Source: Kribbella amoyensis
GTDB taxonomy: Bacteria; Actinomycetota; Actinomycetes; Propionibacteriales; Kribbellaceae
Assembly: GCF_007828865.1 (NCBI RefSeq)
Contig: NZ_VIVK01000001.1
Coordinates: 1,426,001 to 1,490,000, forward strand
Direction of reading: 5' to 3'
DNA length: 64,000 nt
In this document: positions 52,951-61,068 of the stretch, in pieces
Numbering within the stretch: position 1 is the stretch's first letter
How the letters are laid out: each line of letters starts with the position of its first letter
Notes under the pieces: model-generated
Told to the model about the DNA's origin: nothing
Seen by the model: the letters and a program-made list of their open reading frames with translations, nothing else
The model's database searches: none
Translations under genes and position numbers: made by a program

Positions 52951-53050
52951 CAGCCGGTACCAGCCGGCGCCAGCCGACGCCCACCAGTACCAGCCGGTGC
53001 CAGCCGGTGCCAGCCGGTGCCAGCCCACACCAGCCGACGCCCACCGCGCG
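52951..53050 (-). repeat. Ten 10-bp tandem repeats upstream of the DrrA-like gene
   Basis: CAGCCGGTGC-type units fill 52951-53050 in exact 10-bp register with minor variants. They start 100 bp upstream of the exporter's start codon, so a regulatory or simply low-complexity role is possible; a 10-bp period places equivalent bases on one helix face. Confidence 0.75.
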
Positions 53051-53115
53051 AACCCCGCACCACCCGGCTCCCACCCGCGAACCCGCACCACAGCCAGCGC
53101 CCACCCCGCGCGCGG

Positions 53116-53204
53116 CGTTTGGTGGGTTAACCCCCGAGTTGGAGGGTTGGCCAACGGAAATACGGTGGGCCAACCCTGCAGCCGATGGGTTAACCCACGA
53201 AACG
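53116..53204. repeat. Nested palindromic element, copy C
   Basis: Outer arms CGTTTGGTGGGTTAACCC (53116-53133) and GGGTTAACCCACGAAACG (53187-53204) pair with one mismatch. Inner AGGGTTGGCC and GGCCAACCCT pair perfectly. Flanked by GCGCGC on both sides. Confidence 0.9.
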
Positions 53205-53391
53205 GCGCGCGCCACCGGCCGGGGGCAGGCGCCCGGCGGGCAGGCGGAAGCGGGCCAGTTGGCGGGCAGACCGTGCTGGCCGGCGCCACCGACCGGGCCC
53301 GTACCACCCGGCGCTCACCCGCGGGCGACCCCGCACCACCGCCTCGCGGATGTGCTGGCCCGCACCCAGCCAGCTCCCACCCGCGGTGCGG

Positions 53392-53480
53392 CGTTTGGTG
53401 GGTTAACCCCCGAAGTGGAGGGTTGGCCAACGGAAATACGGTGGGCCAACCCTGCAACCGAGGGGTTAACCCACGAAACG
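53392..53480. repeat. Nested palindromic element, copy D
   Basis: Same 18-bp outer arms (53392-53409 and 53463-53480) and inner arms as copy C, 276 bp downstream, with only a few differences in between. Shared flanks (GCGGCGTTTGG on the left; GCGCGCGCCACCGGCC on the right) show a segmental duplication. Confidence 0.9.
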
Positions 53481-53500
53481 GCGCGCGCCACCGGCCGGGC

Positions 53501-53607
53501 GAGGGGGTGGGGTGGGTGGGGTGGGTGGGGTGGGTGGGGTGGGTGGGGTGGGTGGGGTGGGTGGGGTGGGTGGGGTGGGTGGGGTGGGGTGGGGTGGGGT
53601 GGGTGGG
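53501..53607 (+). repeat. G-rich 9-bp tandem repeat, G-quadruplex-prone
   Basis: TGGGTGGGG repeats eight times (53513-53584), then three TGGGG units, ending at the stop codon of the MFS gene (53608). With G-runs of 3-4 spaced by single T, the + strand should fold into G-quadruplexes; it is the template strand of the MFS gene. Confidence 0.9.
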
Positions 53608-54924
53608 TCAGGTCTGGATCGGGACGATCCGGTTGGCGCGGAGGGCTTCGTAGATCTCCGGGTTGTACCGGGCCAGGGTGGCCCGGGCGCGGCGCCGGTA
53701 CTTCAGGATCTGCACCGTGCCGATCGTCCACAGCACGTACTGGAACATCAGCGCCCACTTGAAGTCGGTGATCGTCTGCGGCGCACCGCCGGACGACGCG
53801 TCCAGCAGGATGCCGACCATCCCGATGCAGATCAGGGTGGCGATGAAGCCACCGGTGTTGACCATCCCGTTGGCGGCGCCGAACCGGGTCGCCGGGTTGA
53901 ATGTCCGGGCGTAGTCCAGGCCCAGCATCGACCCGGGACCACCGGCGGCCTGCACCACGATCAGCAGCAGCAGGACCGGCATCGGCGCCTGTCCCGGCCA
54001 GGCCAGCACGACGGTCCACATCAGCACGGATCCGGCGATCACGGCCAGCACGATCCAGGACCGGTAGAACGGGAACCGCGCGGCGTACCGGCCGACCAGC
54101 GGGCCGTAGAACAATCCCGCGAGGACCGGCACGATCAGCATCGCGGCCGCCGTCGTCGGGGCGACCCCTTCACCGCGGACGAGGAACGGGTACCCCCAGA
54201 GCAGGCCGAAGGTGGAGCCGGAGAAGCTGGTGGTGAAGTGGGTCCACAGACCGAGCCGGGTCCCGGGCTCCTGCCAGGCGCGGCGCAGATTCCGCCGGAC
54301 CTCCGCTAGCGGCTGCTTGGCCCGGTGCAGCGCCTCGTCGTACGGGGTGTCCCGGATCAGGAACAGCACGGCGACCCCGGTCACCAGGCTGAGCACGCTC
54401 GCGGTCGCGAACGTGGTGGTCCAGCCGAACGCGTGGAACGCGGCCGCCATCGGCACCGTCGACACGATCGCGCCGATCCCGCCGAGCATCCCGGTGGCCT
54501 GCGACATCACCGGCTGCCGGAGCGCCGGGAACCAGGACATCACCACCCGCAGCACGCTGATGAAGACCAACGCGTCGCCGACCCCGAGGACGGCGCGGGC
54601 CGCCAGCGCCGCCGGGTACGACTCGACCAGGCTGAACGCGGACTGGGCCACGAAGAGCAGCCCGGACGCGAGGATCAGCAGCCGCTTCGACCCGTACCGG
54701 TCGAGCAGGACGCCGACGGGCACCTGCATCGCGGCGTACACGGTCAGCTGGACCACGGTGAAGCTCGCCAGCGCGGACGCGGAGATGTCGAACCGCTCGG
54801 CGGCCTGCAGACCGGCCACGCTCATCGAGCCACGGTGCAACACGGTGACGAGGTAGGTGAGGACAGCCGTCATCCACACCGCCCAGGCTCGCCGACCGCC
54901 CAGGGGGAAGAGGAGCTCGGTCAC
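53608..54924 (-). CDS. MFS transporter
   Basis: 438 residues, 12 spans; GVLLDRYGSKRLLI is the MFS motif after TM2, and RGSMSVAGLQAAERFDIS precedes it. The GTG start overlaps the GntR regulator stop (GTGA, 54921-54924), so the regulator is first in the operon. Similar carriers of organic acids or sugar acids are often controlled by a cotranscribed FadR-type regulator; a carboxylate substrate is a guess. Confidence 0.88.
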   Translation of the reverse strand: MTELLFPLGGRRAWAVWMTAVLTYLVTVLHRGSMSVAGLQAAERFDISASALASFTVVQLTVYAAMQVPVGVLLDRYGSKRLLILASGLLFVAQSAFSLVESYPAALAARAVLGVGDALVFISVLRVVMSWFPALRQPVMSQATGMLGGIGAIVSTVPMAAAFHAFGWTTTFATASVLSLVTGVAVLFLIRDTPYDEALHRAKQPLAEVRRNLRRAWQEPGTRLGLWTHFTTSFSGSTFGLLWGYPFLVRGEGVAPTTAAAMLIVPVLAGLFYGPLVGRYAARFPFYRSWIVLAVIAGSVLMWTVVLAWPGQAPMPVLLLLIVVQAAGGPGSMLGLDYARTFNPATRFGAANGMVNTGGFIATLICIGMVGILLDASSGGAPQTITDFKWALMFQYVLWTIGTVQILKYRRRARATLARYNPEIYEALRANRIVPIQT

Positions 54925-55676
54925 TGCACCCCTCGCAGATCCGCCGCGGCGGTCTCGATGTGGGCCACGACCAGCTCGCGGAACCGCTTCACGCTGTTGC
55001 CGCCGAGCGCGTCGATCATCTCCTGGTGGGCGACGATCGACTTGTCCATCCGGGCCGGCTGGACCTCGATCCCGGGCACACCCATCCGGACCTGGCGGTC
55101 CCGCAGGCTGTTGTAGAGCTTGGCGAGAATCTGGTTGCCGGCGGCATCGACAATGGCCTCGTGGAAGGCCCGGTCGGCCTCCAGGAAGCTCTTCGCGTCC
55201 CCGGCCCGGCGATGCGTCCGCATCTCGTCGACCTTCTCGGTCAGTACCGCGATCAGCTGCTTGCGCCGCGGCCAGACCTTGGCGGCCGCGTGCGTCTCGA
55301 TCAGCTCGCGCGCCTCGACGACGTCGTTGATCTCCTGCGGAAGCACCGGCAGGACCAGGGCGCCGCGCTTCGGGTACAGCTTGACCAGGCCGGACTCCTC
55401 CAGCCGCAGCAGCGCCTCGCGGACCGGGGTCCGGGACACGCCTACCGCGGTCGCCAGCTCGCCCTCGGTGAGCAGCTCGCCGCCGGGGTACGTCCGGTCC
55501 AGGATCGCGGCCTTCACGTACGCGTAGACGCGCTCGGCCGCGGGGATCTTCTCCGCCTCGGGCGCGGACTCCACCACCACCCGGGCGATCTCCGCCGTCT
55601 CGTCCCCCAACGTCAACCCGTTCGCCGGCTCGTCTCCGGCTGTCCCGCTACCCACTGCACTCCCTAACCCATACAT
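54921..55676 (-). CDS. GntR family (FadR-type) transcriptional regulator
   Basis: 251 residues from ATG 55676. A disordered N-terminus (1-40) precedes the winged helix (ERVYAYVKAAILDRTYPGG, VGVSRTPVREALLRLEESGL), then an all-helical FCD domain with EARELIETHAA, DRAFHEAIVDAAGN and HQEMIDAL, whose His/Asp residues bind a metal and a carboxylate ligand. Operon with the MFS carrier downstream; it probably represses it and itself. Confidence 0.93.
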   Translation of the reverse strand: MYGLGSAVGSGTAGDEPANGLTLGDETAEIARVVVESAPEAEKIPAAERVYAYVKAAILDRTYPGGELLTEGELATAVGVSRTPVREALLRLEESGLVKLYPKRGALVLPVLPQEINDVVEARELIETHAAAKVWPRRKQLIAVLTEKVDEMRTHRRAGDAKSFLEADRAFHEAIVDAAGNQILAKLYNSLRDRQVRMGVPGIEVQPARMDKSIVAHQEMIDALGGNSVKRFRELVVAHIETAAADLRGVQ

Positions 55677-55695
55677 CTCGTATACCTGTTGTATC
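55671..55695 (-). promoter_or_regulatory. GTATAC/TTGTAT boxes around the GntR start
   Basis: ATACATCTCGTATAC and TTGTATCTA within 55671-55695 resemble FadR-type GntR operators (TNGTATACNA). They cover the ATG of the regulator, consistent with self-repression. Confidence 0.4.
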
Positions 55696-55749
55696 TATCG
55701 TAACGGGTGCACAGCCTTCACCGCTCCGACCCACACCTGTGGACCAACC

Positions 55750-55758
55750 TGTGGATAA
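55750..55758 (+). other. Perfect DnaA-box-like sequence
   Basis: TGTGGATAA, complement of TTATCCACA, with a near match TGTGGACCA at 55738-55746, in the 257-bp space between the GntR and subtilase genes. Confidence 0.45.
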
Positions 55759-55933
55759 CTTCGGATATTCCAGGCACCCTTCTCGCTCTCTGTGATCGCC
55801 GGGACGTTCTGTAGTGACGAGTGCAGGGTTTCCCGTGCTTTCCGGCGGAACCGGGACGGGGGCCGACCCGCGACCCTAGAGTCGCGGGCAGCGTCACCGT
55901 CCCCCGTGACGCCTCACGCCCCGAGGAGAGCTC

Positions 55934-57400
55934 GTGTCCCTGACCTCCCGAACCCGCCGGCTCACCGCCGGCCTCGCCGTGGCAGCCCTCACCCTGACCA
56001 CGGCCGGTGCCGCTTCCGCCGCGTACGCCATGCCGTACGCCCCGGCCGGATCCACCGTGACCGCGGCCGAGCCCGGTCCGCTGATGAACTACGTGGTGAA
56101 CACCAAGGCCAGTCCAGGCCACGTCCGCAAGGCCGAGAACGCGGTCAAGGCCGCGGGCGGCACCGTGGTCGAGTCGTACGCCCGGATCGGCGTCGTCGTC
56201 GCCCAGTCCACCAACCCGGACTTCCGTACCGACGTCCGCGCGGGCCGCGACGGTCGCGAGGTCCAGTCCGTCGGCGCCACCCGGACCGCGGCCGTCTCGG
56301 AGGGTCCCGTCGGGTCCGCCGCGAAGGCCTCCGCCCAAGCTCCCACCAAGGGTCTTGCCGCCGGGGAGGCGACCATGGCCGCGGACCCGGACGAGGCCAA
56401 GCAGTGGGACATGGTCCAGATCAAGGCGGACCAGGCGCACAAGGTCACCGACGGTTCCCGGCAAGTCCTGGTCGGGATCAACGACAGCGGCGTGGACGAC
56501 ACCCACCCGGACCTGGCCCCGAACTTCGACGCGCGCAACTCGGTCAACTGCACCGGCAACGGCGTCCCGGACACCACCCCGGGCGGCTGGCGGCCGACCA
56601 CGAGCGCGCACGGTACGCACGTCGCCGGTACGGTCGCCGCGGCCCGCAACGGGGTCGGCATCGTCGGCGTCGCGCCCGGGGTCCGGATCGCGTCGGTCAA
56701 GGTGGTGAACGACGACGGGTACATCTACCCGGAGTACGCGATCTGCGGGTTCGTGTGGGCCGCCGAGCACGGCATGGACGTGACGAACCACAGCTACTTC
56801 ATCGACCCGTGGCAGTTCTGGTGCGACGACAACGCCGACCAGGGCGCCGTCCAGGAAGCGGTCCGCCGGGCCGTCGCGTACGCGACCGACCGGGGCGTCC
56901 TGTCCGTCGCGGCCGCGGGCAACTCGAACTACGACCTGTCCAACAAGACCACGGACTCGTCCAGCCCGAACGACAGCACCGCGGTGACCCGGCAGATCGA
57001 CAACGACTGCCTGGACCTGCCGACCGAGCTGCCCGGGGTGATCACGGTCGCCAGCACCACGCAGGCGAAGGCGAAGAGCGGCTTCTCCAACTTCGGGCTG
57101 CACACCATCGACGTCGCGGCGCCGGGCAGCAGCATCCTGTCCACGCTCCCCGGCGGCGGCTACGGCACGATGAGCGGTACCTCGATGGCGTCCCCGCACG
57201 TCGCCGGGGTCGCCGCCCTGATGAAGTCGGTGCACCCGTGGTGGGGTCCGCGGGACCTGGAGCGAGGGCTGCGCAAGCAGGCTGACGACACCGCTTGCCC
57301 GGCCACGCCGGACCCGCGCTGCACCGGGACCACGGCCGACAACGCCTTCTACGGCGAGGGCATCGCCGACGCGCTGGACGCCGTCCGGCGCGGCTGGTGA
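55934..57400 (+). CDS. Secreted subtilisin-like serine protease (S8)
   Basis: 488 residues from GTG 55934 (CGAGGAGAG upstream). Sec signal (1-30), an inhibitor/propeptide-like region (50-105) and the S8 catalytic domain. The triad is Asp184 in INDSGVDDTHPDL, His226 in SAHGTHVAGT and Ser417 in SGTSMASPHVAG; the oxyanion Asn330 lies in AAAGNSNY. The Asp motif reads DSG where DTG is usual. Cys207, Cys271, Cys297, Cys359 and two late Cys probably form disulfides. No cell-wall anchor. Confidence 0.95.
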   Translation: MSLTSRTRRLTAGLAVAALTLTTAGAASAAYAMPYAPAGSTVTAAEPGPLMNYVVNTKASPGHVRKAENAVKAAGGTVVESYARIGVVVAQSTNPDFRTDVRAGRDGREVQSVGATRTAAVSEGPVGSAAKASAQAPTKGLAAGEATMAADPDEAKQWDMVQIKADQAHKVTDGSRQVLVGINDSGVDDTHPDLAPNFDARNSVNCTGNGVPDTTPGGWRPTTSAHGTHVAGTVAAARNGVGIVGVAPGVRIASVKVVNDDGYIYPEYAICGFVWAAEHGMDVTNHSYFIDPWQFWCDDNADQGAVQEAVRRAVAYATDRGVLSVAAAGNSNYDLSNKTTDSSSPNDSTAVTRQIDNDCLDLPTELPGVITVASTTQAKAKSGFSNFGLHTIDVAAPGSSILSTLPGGGYGTMSGTSMASPHVAGVAALMKSVHPWWGPRDLERGLRKQADDTACPATPDPRCTGTTADNAFYGEGIADALDAVRRGW

Positions 57401-57413
57401 TCCACTGACCGGA

Positions 57414-57451
57414 TGAGGGGGTCCTCCGCCCAGGACCCCCTCATTCTTTCT
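57414..57451. terminator. Intrinsic terminator between convergent genes
   Basis: Perfect 12-bp stem (57414-57425 with 57432-57443), CCGCCC loop, then TTCTTTCT. It serves the subtilase and may also stop the minus-strand EamA gene. Confidence 0.93.
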
Positions 57452-57469
57452 GTTCGGGTCGGCCGCTGC

Positions 57470-58300
57470 TCAGAGAGCAATCAACACGATGCCGGCGACG
57501 ACGACCCCCGCGGCCGCCGCCCGGGCCGGTCCGAACCGCTCGCCGAAGAAGACCCGGCCGATCACCGCGCCGAAGATGATGCTGGTCTCCCGCAGCGCCG
57601 CGATCGATGCCAGCGCGCCCCGCGTCTGCGCCCACAGCACCAGCCCGTACGCCACCATCGAGACCACGCCGCCACCGAGCCCCGCGATCAGGGCGCCGCG
57701 CTCCTGGCGGAGGAAACCGGGCCCGCGCCACCACCAGGTCAGCAACGGCACACTGAATCCCTGGATCATGAACACCCACCCCATGTACTGCAGTACCGGC
57801 ATCCGGTGCACCGCGAGCCCGTCGACCACCGTGTACGCCGCGATGGCGAGGCCGGTCCCGCACGCGGCGAGGAGAGCGGGCCGCTGACTCCGGGTCGGGC
57901 GGCCGCCGATGAAGACGAGCGCGATCAGCCCGGCCGAGATGAGCAGGATGCCGCCGAGTTCGACCGGGGCGACCTGCTGCCCCAGCACCAGGACCGCCAC
58001 CACGGCCACGACCCACGGTGACGTCCCCCGGGCCAGCGGATAGACCTGGCTGAACTGGCCAAGCTGGTAGGACGCGAGCAGCCCCGCGTAGTACGTGAGG
58101 TGCAGCAGCACCGACGCGGCGATGAACGGCCAGGTCGATGCCGGTGGCAACCCGGTGACGACGGCGGCCACCGCACCCACGGTGCCGGAGGAGATCCCGA
58201 GCAGCGCGAACCCGGCCGCGCGGTCCGGTACCCCGTGGGCGATCGCGTTCCAGATCGAGTGCAGGACCGCAGCCCCGAGTACCGCCAGCAAGACGCCCAC
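57470..58300 (-). CDS. EamA/DMT family transporter
   Basis: 276 residues, ten hydrophobic segments as two five-helix EamA repeats (VLHSIWNAIAHGV at the first; RGALASIAALRETSIIFGAV at the second). GTG start with GGGAGAGG upstream. Drug/metabolite exporter; the substrate cannot be told. Convergent with the subtilase. Confidence 0.88.
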   Translation of the reverse strand: MGVLLAVLGAAVLHSIWNAIAHGVPDRAAGFALLGISSGTVGAVAAVVTGLPPASTWPFIAASVLLHLTYYAGLLASYQLGQFSQVYPLARGTSPWVVAVVAVLVLGQQVAPVELGGILLISAGLIALVFIGGRPTRSQRPALLAACGTGLAIAAYTVVDGLAVHRMPVLQYMGWVFMIQGFSVPLLTWWWRGPGFLRQERGALIAGLGGGVVSMVAYGLVLWAQTRGALASIAALRETSIIFGAVIGRVFFGERFGPARAAAAGVVVAGIVLIAL

Positions 58301-58400
58301 CAGGTCAGCCTCTCCCAGCTGTGGCGCTCACGACACACCGGGGGTGAAACATCCTGGCCCTCGGCACCGATAGAGCGATTGGGAGGAGGAGCAAGGACCG

Positions 58401-58547
58401 GTGACAGGAACAGACGTCGCGCGACGGCTCATCGCGCTGCTGAGGTTGGTGGAGCGCACCGCTGGTGACCACGGGGACGTGGCCACCGACGACGCCCTGC
58501 TCGACGCCTGGTTCGGGATCCGGTCCCCCTCCCAGCCGTCGCCCTGA
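58401..58547 (+). CDS. Small hypothetical protein
   Basis: 48 residues from GTG 58401 with GGGAGGAGGAGCAAGGA upstream. The helical VARRLIALLRLVERT and acidic DVATDDALLDAWFG sequence looks coding. Unrecognised. Divergent from the EamA gene. Real gene status is plausible but unproven. Confidence 0.45.
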   Translation: MTGTDVARRLIALLRLVERTAGDHGDVATDDALLDAWFGIRSPSQPSP

Positions 58548-58580
58548 GCAACAATCGCTTGAACCACCACAGCGCGAACG

Positions 58581-58627
58581 GCCGGCGCCGGGTGGGTACC
58601 CGGCGCCGGCGCCGGGTGGGTACCCGG
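58581..58627. terminator. Tandem hairpins downstream of the bkd operon
   Basis: A perfect 13-bp arm pair (58581-58593 with 58598-58610, loop GGGT) is followed by a second, shorter hairpin built on GCCGGGT/ACCCGGT. These lie 40-85 bp past the E2 stop on the minus strand. No T-run on either side; a GC-rich terminator. Confidence 0.6.
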
Positions 58628-58642
58628 TACCGGCCGTCCGCA

Positions 58643-58676
58643 GGCTGGATCAGAACATCGGCTGGATCAGAACATC
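58643..58676 (-). repeat. 17-bp direct duplication across the E2 stop codon
   Basis: GGCTGGATCAGAACATC at 58643-58659 is repeated at 58660-58676; the second copy contains the stop codon of the E2 gene. Confidence 0.85.
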
Positions 58677-60091
58677 AGCGCCCTGGACGGGTCCTCGAGC
58701 AGCCCGGCCACGTCGGCGAGGAAGACCGAACCCTTCTCGCCGTCGATCAGCCGGTGGTCGAACGACAACGCCAGCGTGGTCACCCAGCGCGGCACGATCT
58801 CGTCGTCGACGACCCAGGGCTGCTTGCGGATCGCGCCGACGGCGAGGATGGCGGCCTCCCCCGGGTTGATGATCGGCGTTCCCGCGTCGACGCCGAAGAC
58901 GCCCACGTTGGTGATCGTGAACGACCCACCCGCCTGGTCGGCCGGCTGCGTCCTGCCGTCCCGCGCGGTGGCGACCAGGTCGTTGAGCGCGCGGCACAGG
59001 TCCGGCAGGGTGAGCTGGTCGGCGTTCTTGATGTTCGGCACGATCAGGCCGCGGGGGGTGGCCGCGGCGATGCCGAGGTTGACCGCGCCCTTGAGCACGA
59101 TCTCCTGGTTCGCCTCGTCCCAGGCGGCGTTGACGATCGGGGTCCGCCGGGTCGCCAGCGTGACCGCCTTCGCGATCACCAGCAGCGGGGAGACCTTGAG
59201 GTCGCGGAACGCCTTGTCGGTCTTCAGTCGCTCGACCAGGTCCATCGTGGCGGTGACGTCGACGGTGATCCACTCGGTCACGTGCGGCGCGGTGAAGGCG
59301 CTGGCGACCATCGCCTGGGCCATCACCTTCTGCACTCCCTTGATCGGGATCCGGGTGTCGCCGCGGCCGCTCACCACCTGCACCGGCTCGGCGACCTCGG
59401 CCGGAGCCGCTTGTGCCCCTTGAGCCGGGACAGCGGCGACGTGGTTCTCGACGTCGGCCCGGGTGATGATCCCACCCGGCCCGGTCGCCGTCACCGCGCC
59501 GAGGTCCACCCCGAGATCCTTCGCCAACTTCCGCACCGGCGGCTTCGCCAACACCTGCACCCCGTTGCCCTCAGCAACAGGCGGTGCGGGCGCCGTCTCC
59601 ACCACTGGTACGGGTGCGGCGACCGGAACCGGAGGTGCGCTGGCGACCGGAGCCGGGGTGCCCTTGCGGGGGCGGCGTTTGGCTTCGGTGGTGCGGGGGC
59701 CGTAGCCGACCAGGACTGCAGTGCGGCCGCCCGGGGCGGTGCCGCCGATCTTGCCGGCCTCGACCTCGTCGCCTTCGGGGACGGACGGGACCAGGTCCTC
59801 CTTCGGCGTCCCCTCCGTGACCGGCGGGGTCAGGTCGCCCGGCGCCGCGTCACCGGTGACGACCGCGATGATCGGCGTACCGACCGGGATCGTCTCGCCC
59901 TCGGGGACCAGCAACTCGGTGACCGTCCCGGCGAACGGGACCGGCAGCTCGACCAGCGACTTGGCGGTCTCGATCTCGACGATGGTGTCGTTCAACTTCA
60001 CCGTGTCGCCGGGCTTGACCTTCCAGCTGACGATCTCGGCCTCGACCAGGCCCTCGCCCACATCGGGCAAGCGGAACTGCTGTACGCCCAT
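58667..60091 (-). CDS. bkdC: Branched-chain alpha-keto acid dehydrogenase E2 (dihydrolipoyl acyltransferase)
   Basis: 474 residues from ATG 60091, which shares a base with the E1-beta stop (TGATG). Lipoyl domain with the lipoylated Lys44 in EIETAKSLVEL, an Ala/Pro-rich linker, the E1/E3-binding domain (PPVRKLAKDLGVDLGAV, ATGPGGIITRADVENH), and the catalytic acyltransferase domain ending in ALSFDHRLIDG (His-x3-Asp). Transfers the acyl group from E1 to CoA. No E3 gene is in the operon. Confidence 0.95.
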   Translation of the reverse strand: MGVQQFRLPDVGEGLVEAEIVSWKVKPGDTVKLNDTIVEIETAKSLVELPVPFAGTVTELLVPEGETIPVGTPIIAVVTGDAAPGDLTPPVTEGTPKEDLVPSVPEGDEVEAGKIGGTAPGGRTAVLVGYGPRTTEAKRRPRKGTPAPVASAPPVPVAAPVPVVETAPAPPVAEGNGVQVLAKPPVRKLAKDLGVDLGAVTATGPGGIITRADVENHVAAVPAQGAQAAPAEVAEPVQVVSGRGDTRIPIKGVQKVMAQAMVASAFTAPHVTEWITVDVTATMDLVERLKTDKAFRDLKVSPLLVIAKAVTLATRRTPIVNAAWDEANQEIVLKGAVNLGIAAATPRGLIVPNIKNADQLTLPDLCRALNDLVATARDGRTQPADQAGGSFTITNVGVFGVDAGTPIINPGEAAILAVGAIRKQPWVVDDEIVPRWVTTLALSFDHRLIDGEKGSVFLADVAGLLEDPSRALMF

Positions 60092-61068
60092 CAGAACTCC
60101 ATCACGCGGTCGACGCCGTCGAGTACCCGGTCCAGGTCGGGAAGGTACTCCTCCTCCATCCGCGACGGCGGATAGGGGGTGTCGAACCCGGCGACCCGCA
60201 ACACCGGGGCCTCCAGGTGGTAGAAGCACTCCTCGGTCACCCGGGCCGCGATCTCCGAGCCGGGACCGAGCGAGTACGGCGCCTCGTGCACGACGACGGC
60301 GCGCCGGGTCTTCTTCACCGAGTCGAAGATCGTCGGCAGGTCCAGCGGGGAGATCGTCCGCAGGTCGACCACCTCGAGGTTGCGGCCGTCCTCCAGCGAC
60401 GCCTCGGCCGCCTGCAGACAGGTCTTCACCATCGGGCCGTAGCAGAACAGCGTCGCGTCGGTGCCCTCGCGGACCACCTTGGCCTTGTGCAGCGGCAGCG
60501 CCGGCGGGACCGACTCGTCCAGCTCGGCCTTCTCGTGGTACCGGCGCTTCGGCTCGAAGAACACCACCGGGTCGTCCGAGGCGATCGCCTGCTGGATCAT
60601 CCAGTACGCGTCCACCGGGTCCCCGCAGGCGACCACCTTGAGGCCGGCGACGTGCGCGAACAGCGTCTCCGGCGACTCCGAGTGGTGCTCGACCGCGCCG
60701 ATGCCGCCGCCGAACGGGATCCGGATCACCACCGGCATCCGGAGCTTGCCCATCGACCGGTAGTGCATCTTGGCGACCTGGTTGATGATCTGGTCGTACG
60801 CCGGGAAGACGAACCCGTCGAACTGGATCTCGCAGACCGGCCGGTACCCGCGCAGCGCCAGGCCGACCGCGGTCCCGATGATGCCGGACTCGGCCAGCGG
60901 GGTGTCGATCACCCGGTCCTCGCCGAAGTCCTTCTGCAGGCCCTCGGTGACCCGGAAGACACCGCCGAGCTTGCCGATGTCCTCGCCCATCACGACGACC
61001 TTGGGGTCGTTCTCCATCGCGGCCCGCAGGCCGGCGTTGATGCCCTTGCCGAGGCTGATCTTCGTCAT
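60091..61068 (-). CDS. bkdB: Branched-chain alpha-keto acid dehydrogenase E1 beta subunit
   Basis: 325 residues from ATG 61068, again overlapping the previous stop as TGATG. Typical E1-beta: MTKISLGKGINAGLRAAM, MGEDIGKLGGVFRVTEGL, DTPLAESGIIGTAVGLAL, PFGGGIGAVEHHSESPE (invariant His pair) and EAPYSLGPGSEIAARV. Forms the heterotetramer with E1-alpha and binds ThDP at the interface. Confidence 0.96.
   Translation of the reverse strand: MTKISLGKGINAGLRAAMENDPKVVVMGEDIGKLGGVFRVTEGLQKDFGEDRVIDTPLAESGIIGTAVGLALRGYRPVCEIQFDGFVFPAYDQIINQVAKMHYRSMGKLRMPVVIRIPFGGGIGAVEHHSESPETLFAHVAGLKVVACGDPVDAYWMIQQAIASDDPVVFFEPKRRYHEKAELDESVPPALPLHKAKVVREGTDATLFCYGPMVKTCLQAAEASLEDGRNLEVVDLRTISPLDLPTIFDSVKKTRRAVVVHEAPYSLGPGSEIAARVTEECFYHLEAPVLRVAGFDTPYPPSRMEEEYLPDLDRVLDGVDRVMEF

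Noticed and set aside
52947..53762. Open frames translating the repeats (GWPTEIRWANP peptides) as real genes
   Set aside because: They span palindromes and G-rich repeats, have no ribosome site or domain, and exist because the repeat periods (9 and 15 bp) are multiples of three. The conserved peptide is still reported as a finding.
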